Source: Agromyces sp. G08B096
Lineage (GTDB): Bacteria > Actinomycetota > Actinomycetes > Actinomycetales > Microbacteriaceae
Reading direction: 5' to 3'
Assembly: GCF_040267705.1 (NCBI RefSeq)
Contig: NZ_CP158374.1
Coordinates: forward strand, 2,666,001-2,730,000
Length of the DNA stretch: 64,000 nt
The position numbers and the translations under genes are program-made. How positions within the stretch are numbered: position 1 is the stretch's first letter; every line of letters starts with the position of its first letter. Below the pieces are notes generated by a model, which worked only from the letters and a program-made list of their open reading frames with translations, was not told where the DNA came from and did no database searches. Positions 26,296 to 34,147 of this stretch are shown here, one piece after another.

Positions 26296-27293
26296 GAGCC
26301 GCTCGTCCGGGCCGCCGCGGCATCGGCGTCAGGCGCCCGGTGGGCCGAGGCATCCGCTTCGCTCGCCGACGCGACCGCCGGCCCAGCCGTGAACACCGCC
26401 CGGCCGTGCTCGGCGAGCTCCGCCGCCCGCGCCGGATCGGCGTCGCCGTCGGCGACGACGACCGCGACCCGTTCGACGAGGTCGCCCCCGGCGGGCACCA
26501 CGTGCTCCTCGCTGAAGAACGGAGCGGGGCAGAGGCAGGCGAAGTCGTCGCTCCGCGCGAACCACTGAGGCGGGTGCGCCACGTTCGCAGGATGGTCGAC
26601 CATCACGATCGTGGAGTGCGCACCGGTGCCGTCGTGGCGGCCGGTGAACCCGAACCACGGGGCGCGCTCGCCGCGCAGCTCGTCGCCTCCCGATCGGCCG
26701 GGGGCGAGGATGGTGCCGCCCGTGAAGGAGCGCGGTCCCCGCCAGAACAGGCCGCCGTACCCGGCGTTGTCGCGGCCGCGCGTGGTGGGCGAGCCGATGG
26801 GGATGGGCGCACTCGAGACGTTCCGCATCCTGGTGGCGAACCCGAGCACCCAGGTCGTCTCGTCGACGACCTGGACGCTGAGCTCCCGGCGCTCGTCGAA
26901 CCAGGTGGCACCGGCCTCGGTGATCCAGTCGAGCTCCTCGACGACGCGCCCGGTCTCCCCCGAGCGGACCTCGGCGAACCCGCGGTGCCGTTGCGCGCCG
27001 TTGTTCGGCAGCTGCACGTAGCCCTCGCCGCGGACGAACGTCGGCCCGCCCCAGAAGTTCTCGTCGCCGACGACGGGCAGCGACCACGCGATGCCCTTGT
27101 GCCAGACATGGTCGTGCGGTCGATAGAGGCTCACCACCTCGCCGCCGAGCGTGCGGATGGGGCTGAGGTACGGACGCGGCGACTCGAGCACCGGGTCGCC
27201 GGGGTGGAAGACGTAGTCGAGCAGCTCGCGCTCGCCGGCGCGCACGCGCAGGCGGTCGGATGCCTCGTCGATGCGGATATCGGGCTGGGGCAC
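26292..27293 (-). CDS. DUF6807 (PmoA-like) protein
   Basis: The 333-residue protein matches the all-beta DUF6807/'PmoA' family common in polysaccharide and sugar operons of actinobacteria and planctomycetes. Visible motifs are PRPYLSPIRTLGGEVVSLYRPHDHVWHKGIAWSLP split over a conserved 'DH.WH' pair, NFWGGPTFVRGEGYVQL, GGLFWRGPRSFTGG and MVDHPANVAHPPQWFAR. The function is unknown; the conserved His/Asp cluster suggests an enzyme or metal site. A low-complexity Ala/Asp/Ser tail occupies the last 35 residues. GTG 27293 follows a GGAGGA site; a LacI-type operator lies 28-46 bp upstream. Confidence 0.8.
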   Translation of the reverse strand: MPQPDIRIDEASDRLRVRAGERELLDYVFHPGDPVLESPRPYLSPIRTLGGEVVSLYRPHDHVWHKGIAWSLPVVGDENFWGGPTFVRGEGYVQLPNNGAQRHRGFAEVRSGETGRVVEELDWITEAGATWFDERRELSVQVVDETTWVLGFATRMRNVSSAPIPIGSPTTRGRDNAGYGGLFWRGPRSFTGGTILAPGRSGGDELRGERAPWFGFTGRHDGTGAHSTIVMVDHPANVAHPPQWFARSDDFACLCPAPFFSEEHVVPAGGDLVERVAVVVADGDADPARAAELAEHGRAVFTAGPAVASASEADASAHRAPDADAAAARTSGS

Positions 27294-27320
27294 CGTCGGT
27301 CCTCCGGGTCCTCGCGCGGA

Positions 27321-27339
27321 TGGGAAAGCGTTATCCCGA
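27321..27339. promoter_or_regulatory. LacI-type operator upstream of the DUF6807 operon
   Basis: The palindrome GGGAAAGCGTTATCCC (27322-27337) lies in the 60-bp gap between the M24-like gene and the DUF6807 gene, implying a separate promoter for the four-gene unit. Its first 14 bases are identical to the site at 36766-36779. Confidence 0.7.
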
Positions 27340-27353
27340 TCCAGGCTACACGC

Positions 27354-28454
27354 TCAGCGCAGGAGGGACACGGGTCTGGCCCGTCCGCCGACGTCGATGC
27401 TCGGCCAGGCGGGGTCGATGGTCAGGACCTCGAAGCCCGTCGCGTCGCGGACGACGGTGTCCTCGACCTTCGCCCCCGGCGCGCTCGGGTTCCAGGCGAA
27501 CGCCTGACCCACCTGCACGAGCTCGCCGATACCCGGCACCGCCCGCGGATCGCGCCCGACGTAGCCCGCCGCGCCGCCCTGGTGGTGGCGCCGCCACTCC
27601 TCCGCGTCGAAGCCGTGTCGCGCGTACGCCGCCGCGCCGGCCGCGAACGCCTCGCCGAGCGTCGCGCCCGGCCGGGTCGCGTCGAGGAAGGCCCGCTCGA
27701 CCTCGAGCATGCGCGCCTCGTCGTCGCGCCACGCGAGACGGGCCGCACGGGTCGGGCCCTCGGCGGCCGCGGTGAAGGCCACCCAGCGCGTGAGGTTCGC
27801 AATGAGTCCGTGCCGTCGCGCGCACGCAACCAGCATGGCCCGGCCGCCGAGCACGCCGTCGGTCGGCAGCGGATGCCGGTGAGCCAGCCGGCCCTCGCCC
27901 GCCACGAGCACGACCAGCGGGTCGATCCCGCGTTCGACGAGCGCGCCTGCGATCCGGGCCGCGGCGCGCCGCTCCGACCAGGACGGGTCGAGCTCGCCGG
28001 CGACGGCGGTCATGACCTCGGCCGCCTCGCGCCCGAGCCGCCGGAACCGTTCGCGCTCGGCCGGCAGGAGCACGGCGCGCGCGGCGCGGAGCTCGGCCGC
28101 CGCATCGGCTTCCTCGAGGTCGGCGATTCCCGCCGGCGCGAGCGCCTCGTGCCAGGCGATCGGATGCAGCGCCCGCAGGTCGCCGGGGGCGAGCTCCTCC
28201 GCGGCGAGGCGGTCGGCCTCGTTGGCGAGCACGCGGATCTCATCGCCCGAACGGTCGACGACGACGGCGAGCACCGGATCACCCGCGAGCGACACGTGGC
28301 TCCGCACGCCGTCGAGGTACCACGCGATCGCCGCGTGCGAGCGGAGCACGATCGACTCGACCCCGCGCTCGTCGAGCAGGGCGAGGATCCGTCGCCGCTT
28401 CGCGGCGCGGTCGTCGGCCGACGGCGAGGCCCAGGCCGCGGGTGCCGCGGTCAT
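27354..28454 (-). CDS. M24 (creatinase/prolidase-fold) protein lacking metal ligands
   Basis: The 366-residue protein has the two-domain layout of M24 enzymes: a creatinase-type N-terminal domain (about residues 15-140, WYLDGVRSHV) and a pita-bread C-terminal domain (about 150-360). Of the five canonical metal ligands, the Asp pair region reads LIANLTRWVAFT (second Asp replaced by Asn), the 'EP' Glu region reads AWNPSAPGAKVEDTVV (Asn for the first Glu, second Glu kept). A His is present in RHHQGGAAGY. A normal dinuclear metallopeptidase is therefore unlikely; a lyase-like or non-catalytic role is possible. ATG at 28452-28454 overlaps the LacI stop by 4 bp. Confidence 0.75.
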   Translation of the reverse strand: MTAAPAAWASPSADDRAAKRRRILALLDERGVESIVLRSHAAIAWYLDGVRSHVSLAGDPVLAVVVDRSGDEIRVLANEADRLAAEELAPGDLRALHPIAWHEALAPAGIADLEEADAAAELRAARAVLLPAERERFRRLGREAAEVMTAVAGELDPSWSERRAAARIAGALVERGIDPLVVLVAGEGRLAHRHPLPTDGVLGGRAMLVACARRHGLIANLTRWVAFTAAAEGPTRAARLAWRDDEARMLEVERAFLDATRPGATLGEAFAAGAAAYARHGFDAEEWRRHHQGGAAGYVGRDPRAVPGIGELVQVGQAFAWNPSAPGAKVEDTVVRDATGFEVLTIDPAWPSIDVGGRARPVSLLR

Positions 28455-29470
28455 CGCGCCGCCCCCGCTCGGACCTCGGCCGTGCTCGCGCGCGCTTCGA
28501 GCCGCGGCCGGAAGACGACGGCGTGGCCCGCGGGCTCGCCCGCGATGAGGGCGTGCAGCCGCGACCAGACCTGGGCGCCGAGCTCCGCGCGCGGCACCGA
28601 GAGGCTCGTCAGCGACGGCGTCGCGTAGGCCGCCATGGGGATGTCGTCGAACCCCGCCACCGAGAGCTCGCCCGGCACGTCGATGCCCAGCTGCCGGAGG
28701 CGTGTCAGCAGCCCGAGGGCGACGAGGTCGTTGAACGCGAGGACCGCCGTGACCCCGCCGCGGGCCGCTGCGGCCACGCCCTCCGCCGCGGCGAATCCGT
28801 CGTCGAGCCGTGAGCCGCACGGTTCGACCGCGATCTCGAGCGTCGCATCGGCGGCGAGGGCGTCGGCGACGCCGCGCAGCCGTTCGTCGTTGGAGGCGCT
28901 TCGCTCGGGTCCGGCGAGGTAGAGCATCCGGCGGTGGCCGAGCCCCGCGAGGTGCTCGATGAGATCGCGGATGCCTCGGGCGTAGTCGACTCCGACCACC
29001 GGCGTCCCTGGCACGACGCGATTGACCACGACGACGGGGTCGAGTCGGGCGGTGAGGCGGGCGAGCTTCGCGGCCGGCAGCCGCGGCGCGCACAGGACGA
29101 TCGCGTCGGTGCGCTCGCGCGCCTCGATCGCGGTCGGCTCCTCCTCGTCGACGCGCTCGACGGTGTCGGCGACGAGCACCCGGTACCCATCTTCGGCAGC
29201 CGCGACGCTGAGGCCCTTGAGGATGCCCTGGAAGAGCGGGTTCTCGAGGTCGGGCACGACCATCGCGACGGTGTGGTTCCGGCCCTGCACGAGGCTGCGC
29301 GCCGCGAGGCTCGGCCGGTACCCGAGCTCGGCGATGGCGCGCTGAACGGTGCGCACGATCTCGGGATCGACCGACGCCTTGCCGTTCAGCACGCGCGAGA
29401 CGCTCGCCGGCGATACTCCGGCGCGGGCCGCGACATCGGCGATGGTGGCCGGCCTGGCGCGCTCGGTCAT
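28451..29470 (-). CDS. LacI-family transcriptional regulator
   Basis: The 339-residue regulator has the HTH at residues 8-32 (ATIADVAARAGVSPASVSRV, LNGKASVD) and a sensor domain ending in SVAGFDDIPMAAYATPSLTS. It binds a sugar or sugar acid of unknown identity. ATG at 29468-29470 has AGGAGT upstream; a further in-frame ATG at 29506 would overlap the operator and is less likely. Two palindromes (29489-29503 and 29556-29572) lie between it and the divergent SDR gene, so it probably controls itself, the following M24-like gene and the uronate operon. Confidence 0.93.
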   Translation of the reverse strand: MTERARPATIADVAARAGVSPASVSRVLNGKASVDPEIVRTVQRAIAELGYRPSLAARSLVQGRNHTVAMVVPDLENPLFQGILKGLSVAAAEDGYRVLVADTVERVDEEEPTAIEARERTDAIVLCAPRLPAAKLARLTARLDPVVVVNRVVPGTPVVGVDYARGIRDLIEHLAGLGHRRMLYLAGPERSASNDERLRGVADALAADATLEIAVEPCGSRLDDGFAAAEGVAAAARGGVTAVLAFNDLVALGLLTRLRQLGIDVPGELSVAGFDDIPMAAYATPSLTSLSVPRAELGAQVWSRLHALIAGEPAGHAVVFRPRLEARASTAEVRAGAAR

Positions 29471-29488
29471 CGCACTCCTCTTCCGATC

Positions 29489-29503
29489 GGGAAATCGATT
29501 CCC
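29489..29503. promoter_or_regulatory. LacI-type operator, regulator-proximal
   Basis: GGGAAATCGATTCCC, near-perfect palindrome with central CG, 19 bp upstream of the LacI start; probable autoregulatory site. Confidence 0.7.
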
Positions 29504-29555
29504 CATCCTATGGGGATCGTTTGCCGAGCATGCGCGGATTCTGTAGGCTCACGCC

Positions 29556-29572
29556 GAGAAATCGTTTTCCCG
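29556..29572. promoter_or_regulatory. LacI-type operator, uronate-operon side
   Basis: Read on the minus strand this is GGGAAAACGATTTCTC, a 16-bp palindrome 65 bp upstream of the SDR start codon. The first 15 bases are identical to the site at 36711-36726, linking the two loci. Confidence 0.7.
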
Positions 29573-29636
29573 GTCGATCGCCGCCCGTGATGCGAGGGTG
29601 CGGCGATGAGAACGGATGCCCCAGCGAAGGAGTCCC

Positions 29637-30560
29637 ATGCGCGTGCTCGTCACCGGTTCGGCCGGCCGGCTCGGCCGGAGCACGGCGCTCGGCCTCGTCG
29701 CCGCGGGCCACGACGTGGTCGGGGCAGACCGGGTCACCGCCGGCCTCCCGGGGGTCGACGAGCGCCTCGCCGACCTCGCCGACGCCCGGGCCGCCCGCGA
29801 TCTCCTCGCCGAGGTGCGCCCTGACGCCGTCGTCCATCTGGCCGCGATCGCGGTGCCGTTCAGTGCGCCGGAGGACGTGATCCTCGCGACGAACACGGCC
29901 ATCGCGCACGCCGTGCTCGGCGCTTCCGCCGAGGCGGGCGTCGGCCGCGTCCTCGCCGCGAGCAGCCCGACCGTCATCGGGTACGGCGTGCCGACGTGGC
30001 ATCCCGAGCGGTTGCCGCTCGACGAGACGCACCCGGTCGCCCCCTCGAACGCGTACGCGCTCTCGAAGGTCGTGATCGAGGAGCTCGTCCGCATGTTCAC
30101 ACGCACCTCGGCGGGCGCCTTCGGGTTCTTCCGGCCGTGCTACGTGATCTCCCCCGAGGAGTGGGCGGGCGCGCCGACCCAGCAGGGCCACACGATCGCC
30201 GAGCGGCTCGCCGAGCCCGCCCTCGCGGCGGTGAGCCTCTTCAACTACGTCGACGCCCGCGACGCCGCCGACTTCGTCGCCGCCTGGCTCGAGGCGCCGG
30301 CCCGGGCCGTCGACGGCGAGGGCTTCTTCGTCGGCGCCACCGACGCGCTCGCCGTGCGGCCGGTCTCCGAGCTCTGGCGGGCGTCGGCGCCCGCGCTCGG
30401 CGAGGCGGCCGACGCGCTCACGGGCACGAGCCCGGTGTTCTCCTCGGCCAAGGCCGAGCGACTGCTGGGCTGGCGCGCCCGCCGGACCTGGCGCAGCGAG
30501 CTCGACGCCGACGCGGCGCGCGCCGTGCCGGCCCTGATCGGAGAGGTGGGTTCGTGGTGA
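29637..30560 (+). CDS. NAD-dependent extended SDR (epimerase/dehydratase or uronate-dehydrogenase-like)
   Basis: The 307-residue protein has the extended-SDR Rossmann motif VLVTGSAGRLG (residues 3-13), the NNAG-equivalent VVHLAAIAVPF, the active-site Ser region LAASSPTVIGYG and catalytic YALSK (Tyr-x3-Lys, about residue 141-145). Such proteins include UDP-sugar epimerases and the uronate dehydrogenases that make aldarolactones. Because it is the first gene of an operon for oxidative aldarate breakdown, a uronate or sugar dehydrogenase role fits best, but this is inference. ATG 29637 has AAGGAG at 29627-29632. It overlaps the next gene by 7 bp. Confidence 0.75.
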   Translation: MRVLVTGSAGRLGRSTALGLVAAGHDVVGADRVTAGLPGVDERLADLADARAARDLLAEVRPDAVVHLAAIAVPFSAPEDVILATNTAIAHAVLGASAEAGVGRVLAASSPTVIGYGVPTWHPERLPLDETHPVAPSNAYALSKVVIEELVRMFTRTSAGAFGFFRPCYVISPEEWAGAPTQQGHTIAERLAEPALAAVSLFNYVDARDAADFVAAWLEAPARAVDGEGFFVGATDALAVRPVSELWRASAPALGEAADALTGTSPVFSSAKAERLLGWRARRTWRSELDADAARAVPALIGEVGSW

Positions 30561-31516
30561 GTGGGGTTTCGGGGTTCGATGGGGTGTTGTTCTTCCCGGT
30601 GACGCCGTTCGATGCGGCGGGTCGGGTGGATGTGGACCTGCTGGGCGAGCAGGTGCAGGACCGGTTGGGGTACGGGCCGGGTGGGGTGTTCCCGGCGTGC
30701 GGGACGGGTGAGTTCCATGCCCTGTCCGCCGCCGAGGTCGCGACCGTGGTGCGGGCGACGGTGGCGGCGGTCGGCGGGCGGGTGCCGGTGATCGCGGGCT
30801 CCGGGGGGCCGCTCGGGCATGCGATCCAGACCGCGGTCTCAGCGCAGGAGGCGGGTGCGGACGGGTTGCTGCTGCTGCCGCCGTACCTCGTGTCGGGCAC
30901 CACGGACGGGCTGGTGGGCTGGGTCGAGGCGATCACCGCAGCCACCGACCTGCCGGTGATCGTGTATCACCGGGCGACGGCGAGGTACACCCCGGAGGCG
31001 ATGACCCGGCTGGCGGGCAACCCGAAGGTGATCGGGTTCAAGGACGGGGTCGGTGATATCGGGTTGGCGCAGGAGATCGTGCTGGCCGCCCGGGCCACGG
31101 GCCGGGAGCTGGCGTTGTTCAACGGGTTGCTGACCGCGGAGCTGAGCCAGGGCGCGTACCGCGGCATCGGGATCCCGTTGTACTCCTCGGCCGTGTTCGC
31201 GATGCTGCCCGAAGTCGCGTCGGCGTACTACCGCGCCTACGTCGGCGGTGACGAGCAGACCCGGGTTCGCCTGTTGGACGGGTTCTACCGTCCGTTGGTC
31301 GCGCTCCGGGACGAGACGCCCGGGTTCGGGGTCTCCCTCGTCAAGGCCGGGCTCCGGGCCCGCGGCGTCCCGGTCGGGCCGGTCCGACCACCCCTGGTCG
31401 ATCCGACCCCCGACCAGGAACACCGCCTCACCGACCTCCTGAACACCGGACTCCGACTCCTCACCAACCACGACGCCAGGGCCGCCGAGCCCGTCACGTC
31501 GGGCATCGCACGATGA
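30554..31516 (+). CDS. kdgD: 5-dehydro-4-deoxyglucarate dehydratase (DHDPS superfamily)
   Basis: The 320-residue protein is a class I TIM-barrel lyase. GVLFFPVTPFDAAGRVD, FPACGTGEFHALSAAE (residues 47-61), the catalytic Tyr138 in IVYHRATARYT and the Schiff-base Lys163 in VIGFKDGVGD identify the KDG-dehydratase branch, which converts 5-keto-4-deoxyglucarate to 2,5-dioxopentanoate, CO2 and water. GTG 30554 (or the next GTG, 30557) follows GGAGAGG. Base use is odd: the 5' half is G-rich at third positions (GGG, GTG, TTG), and the 3' half C-rich (CCC, ACC, CTC), unlike the enolase gene that follows. It overlaps both neighbours. Confidence 0.9.
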   Translation: MVSGVSGFDGVLFFPVTPFDAAGRVDVDLLGEQVQDRLGYGPGGVFPACGTGEFHALSAAEVATVVRATVAAVGGRVPVIAGSGGPLGHAIQTAVSAQEAGADGLLLLPPYLVSGTTDGLVGWVEAITAATDLPVIVYHRATARYTPEAMTRLAGNPKVIGFKDGVGDIGLAQEIVLAARATGRELALFNGLLTAELSQGAYRGIGIPLYSSAVFAMLPEVASAYYRAYVGGDEQTRVRLLDGFYRPLVALRDETPGFGVSLVKAGLRARGVPVGPVRPPLVDPTPDQEHRLTDLLNTGLRLLTNHDARAAEPVTSGIAR

Positions 31517-32604
31517 CCGCCGTCATCCGCCGGCTCGAGACCCGGCTGCTCCGGGCCCCGCTCAGCCGGCCGTGGGGCGTCGACCGCACCTCGCTCGACC
31601 TCATCGCAGTCGAGGTCGAGGATGACGAGGGCGCCGTCGGCCACGGCCTCAGCTGGACGCCGACGATCGGCGGGTCCGCCGTGCAGGCGATGCTCGAGCG
31701 CGACATCCGCGACGCCGTCCTCGGCGGGCCCGCTGACGCGCGCGCCGTCTGGCAGCCGCTCTGGGAGCACCTGCACGAGGCGGGCGGCGGCGGTGTGACG
31801 ACCATGGCCATGGCGGGGCTCGACCTCGCCCTCTGGGATCTCGCGGCGCGGCGGTCCGGTGTCGCGATCGCCGATCATCTCGGCCGGCGCCGCGACCGGG
31901 TCCGCGCGTACGGCAGCGGCATCAACCGCCACTACCCGCTCGACGAGCTCGTCGCCCAGGCCGAGCGCTGGGTCGCGGCGGGCTTCGACGCCGTGAAGGT
32001 GAAGGTCGGCCGGCCCGACCTCGCCGACGACGTGGCCCGCGTCCGCGCCGTGCGCGAGGTGATCGGGTCCGACCGCGACCTGATGATCGACGCGAACCAG
32101 CTCTGGAGCCTCGACCAGGCGCTCCGCGCCATGGAGGCGCTCGCGCCGTTCGGGCTGCGCTGGATCGAGGAGCCGCTCCGTGCCGACGATCTCTCCTCGC
32201 ACATCCGGCTCGCGGCGACGATCGACGTCCCGATCGCGGCGGGCGAGAACCTGTACACGGGCTACCGGTTCGCCGAGTTCATCGACGCGGGCGCCGCGCA
32301 GATCGTGCAGCCCAACGTCGTGCGGGTCGGCGGCATCACGCCGTTCCTCGAGATCGCGGGGCTCGCGGCCGACCGCGGCGTCGAGCTCGCACCGCACCTC
32401 CTGGTCGACCTGAGCGCCCAGCTCGCGATGGCCGTCGAGGCGGAGATCGCCGTCGAAGCGGCCGAGGACGCCGCCTTCGCGGAGCTCGGCGTGCTGGCCG
32501 ACGACGCGCCGGTGGCCGTCGAGGCCGGGTGGGCGCGCGACACGCGTCAGCCGGGGCTCGGCGTCCGGCTGCGGGATGCCCCGATCGCGGCCACCCTCGC
32601 CTGA
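31513..32604 (+). CDS. Enolase-superfamily (mandelate racemase/muconate-lactonizing type) enzyme
   Basis: The 363-residue protein has the complete acid-sugar enolase active site: K162 and K164 in AVKVKVG, D193 and N195 in MIDANQ, E219 in WIEEP, E245 in AAGEN, and H295 in LAPHLL. These ligate Mg2+ and abstract a proton alpha to a carboxylate. Given a KDG-dehydratase and ketoglutarate-semialdehyde dehydrogenase in the same operon, it should form 5-keto-4-deoxyglucarate, either as a glucarate/galactarate dehydratase or as a galactarolactone cycloisomerase; the latter would suit an upstream uronate dehydrogenase. Start ATG overlaps the previous stop by 4 bp. Base composition is even, unlike its two neighbours. 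Confidence 0.85.
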   Translation: MTAVIRRLETRLLRAPLSRPWGVDRTSLDLIAVEVEDDEGAVGHGLSWTPTIGGSAVQAMLERDIRDAVLGGPADARAVWQPLWEHLHEAGGGGVTTMAMAGLDLALWDLAARRSGVAIADHLGRRRDRVRAYGSGINRHYPLDELVAQAERWVAAGFDAVKVKVGRPDLADDVARVRAVREVIGSDRDLMIDANQLWSLDQALRAMEALAPFGLRWIEEPLRADDLSSHIRLAATIDVPIAAGENLYTGYRFAEFIDAGAAQIVQPNVVRVGGITPFLEIAGLAADRGVELAPHLLVDLSAQLAMAVEAEIAVEAAEDAAFAELGVLADDAPVAVEAGWARDTRQPGLGVRLRDAPIAATLA

Positions 32605-32643
32605 CGATGTGACACGCTGGAACACCCACCACCGGAGGTTCGA

Positions 32644-34125
32644 ATGACCGACCAGATCGCCGCCCCGACGCCCTCGACGACCGTGGCGGTGCCGGTGGGG
32701 TTGGGGGGTGCGGCGTCGGCGGCGCGGGAGGCGTTCGGGGTGACGGTGACGTCGTCTGCGGTGGAGCGTGCGGCCTGGTTGCGGGCCGGAGCGGAGGCGC
32801 TGGACGGGCACCTGGACGAGCTCGTGCCGTTGGCCGATGAGGAGACCCACCTCGGCACGGCGCGGCTGACGGGCGAGCTGGCTCGCACGAGTGCGCAGTT
32901 GCGGTTGTTCGCCGGCGTCGTGCTCGAGGGCTCTTACCTGGAGGCCACGATCGATCACCCCGACCCGGCCGCGACCCCGCCCCGACCCGATCTGCGGCGG
33001 ATGCTGCGCCCGCTCGGACCGGTCGCGGTGTTCGGGGCGTCGAACTTCCCGTTCGCGTTCTCCGTCGCCGGCGGCGATACCGCGTCCGCGCTGGCCGCGG
33101 GCTGCCCGGTGATCGTGAAGAACCACTCCGCGCACGCCCGCCTGGGCCGCCGCACCGCGGAGATCGTCACCGCCGCCCTCCAGGCGGCGGGCGCCCCGGC
33201 CGGGATCCTCACCCTCGTCGAGGGGCGGCAGGCCGGTGCCGACCTGGTCGCCCACCCCGCGGTGCGGGCGGTCGGGTTCACCGGGTCGCTGCACGGCGGG
33301 CGGGCCCTGTTCGACCTCGCGACCGGGCGACCCGACCCGATCCCGTTCTACGGCGAACTCAGCGCCGTCAACCCCGTCCTGATCACCCCCGCCGCCCTCG
33401 CCGCCCGCGCCGGTGAGCTCGCAGCCGGGCTGGCCGGGTCGTTCACCCTCGGGGTCGGCCAGTTCTGCACGAACCCCGGTGTGGTGCTCGTCCCGGCCGG
33501 GTCCGGGTTCGCCGACCTCGTCACGACCGCGGTCGGCACCCCCACCCCGGCCCGCATGCTCACCGACGGCATCGCCGACGCCTACGCGCAGGGCCTTGCC
33601 GGCCTCGCCGCCCACGACGGCGTCGAGCTCGTCACCGGCCGGCTCACCCAACTGCCCGGCACCGGCACCCCCACCGTGCTGGCCACGACCGCCCAGGCCG
33701 TGCTCGAGGACCCGGCGGTGCTCCTGACGGAGTGCTTCGGCCCGGCCACCCTGATCGTCGAATACGACCACCCCGACGACGCGCTCGACGTCATCCGAGC
33801 CGTCGGCGGCAGCCTCACCGCGACCGTGCACGCCGAACCCCACGAAGACCTCACCAGCATCGTGGCCGTGCTCACCGAGATCGCCGGACGGATCCTGTTC
33901 ACCGGGTGGCCCACCGGCGTCGCCGTCAGCTGGGCCCAACACCACGGCGGACCCTGGCCCGCCACGACCTCCATCCACACCAGCGTCGGCGCCACCGCCA
34001 TCCGCCGCTTCCTCCGCCCCATCACCTACCAAGACGCCCCCGAGACCGTCCTCCCACCCGAACTCCGCGACACCAACCCCCACCGCATCCCCCGCCGCAT
34101 CAACGGCCAACTCCAGCTCCCGTGA
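32644..34125 (+). CDS. 2,5-dioxovalerate (alpha-ketoglutarate semialdehyde) dehydrogenase
   Basis: The 493-residue aldehyde dehydrogenase has N134 in FGASNFPFAFS, K159 in VIVKNHSAH, E238 in YGELSAVNP and the nucleophile C275 in VGQFCTNPG. The FGASNFPFAFSVAGGDTASALAAG segment (split here by family) is characteristic of KGSADH, which oxidises 2,5-dioxopentanoate to 2-oxoglutarate with NAD(P). It thus completes the oxidative uronate/aldarate route begun upstream. ATG 32644 follows ACCGGAGGTTCG, a good site. As in kdgD, base use shifts from G-rich at the 5' end (33 G against 13 C in 32701-32760) to C-rich at the 3' end (8 G against 32 C in 34021-34080). Confidence 0.92.
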   Translation: MTDQIAAPTPSTTVAVPVGLGGAASAAREAFGVTVTSSAVERAAWLRAGAEALDGHLDELVPLADEETHLGTARLTGELARTSAQLRLFAGVVLEGSYLEATIDHPDPAATPPRPDLRRMLRPLGPVAVFGASNFPFAFSVAGGDTASALAAGCPVIVKNHSAHARLGRRTAEIVTAALQAAGAPAGILTLVEGRQAGADLVAHPAVRAVGFTGSLHGGRALFDLATGRPDPIPFYGELSAVNPVLITPAALAARAGELAAGLAGSFTLGVGQFCTNPGVVLVPAGSGFADLVTTAVGTPTPARMLTDGIADAYAQGLAGLAAHDGVELVTGRLTQLPGTGTPTVLATTAQAVLEDPAVLLTECFGPATLIVEYDHPDDALDVIRAVGGSLTATVHAEPHEDLTSIVAVLTEIAGRILFTGWPTGVAVSWAQHHGGPWPATTSIHTSVGATAIRRFLRPITYQDAPETVLPPELRDTNPHRIPRRINGQLQLP

Positions 34126-34147
34126 CCCGCTGCGAGACCGCGCTCGA

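Noticed and set aside
31285-34110. A 941-codon minus-strand frame opposite the uronate operon
   Set aside because: It mirrors three well-supported enzymes, and the translated sequence is low-complexity.
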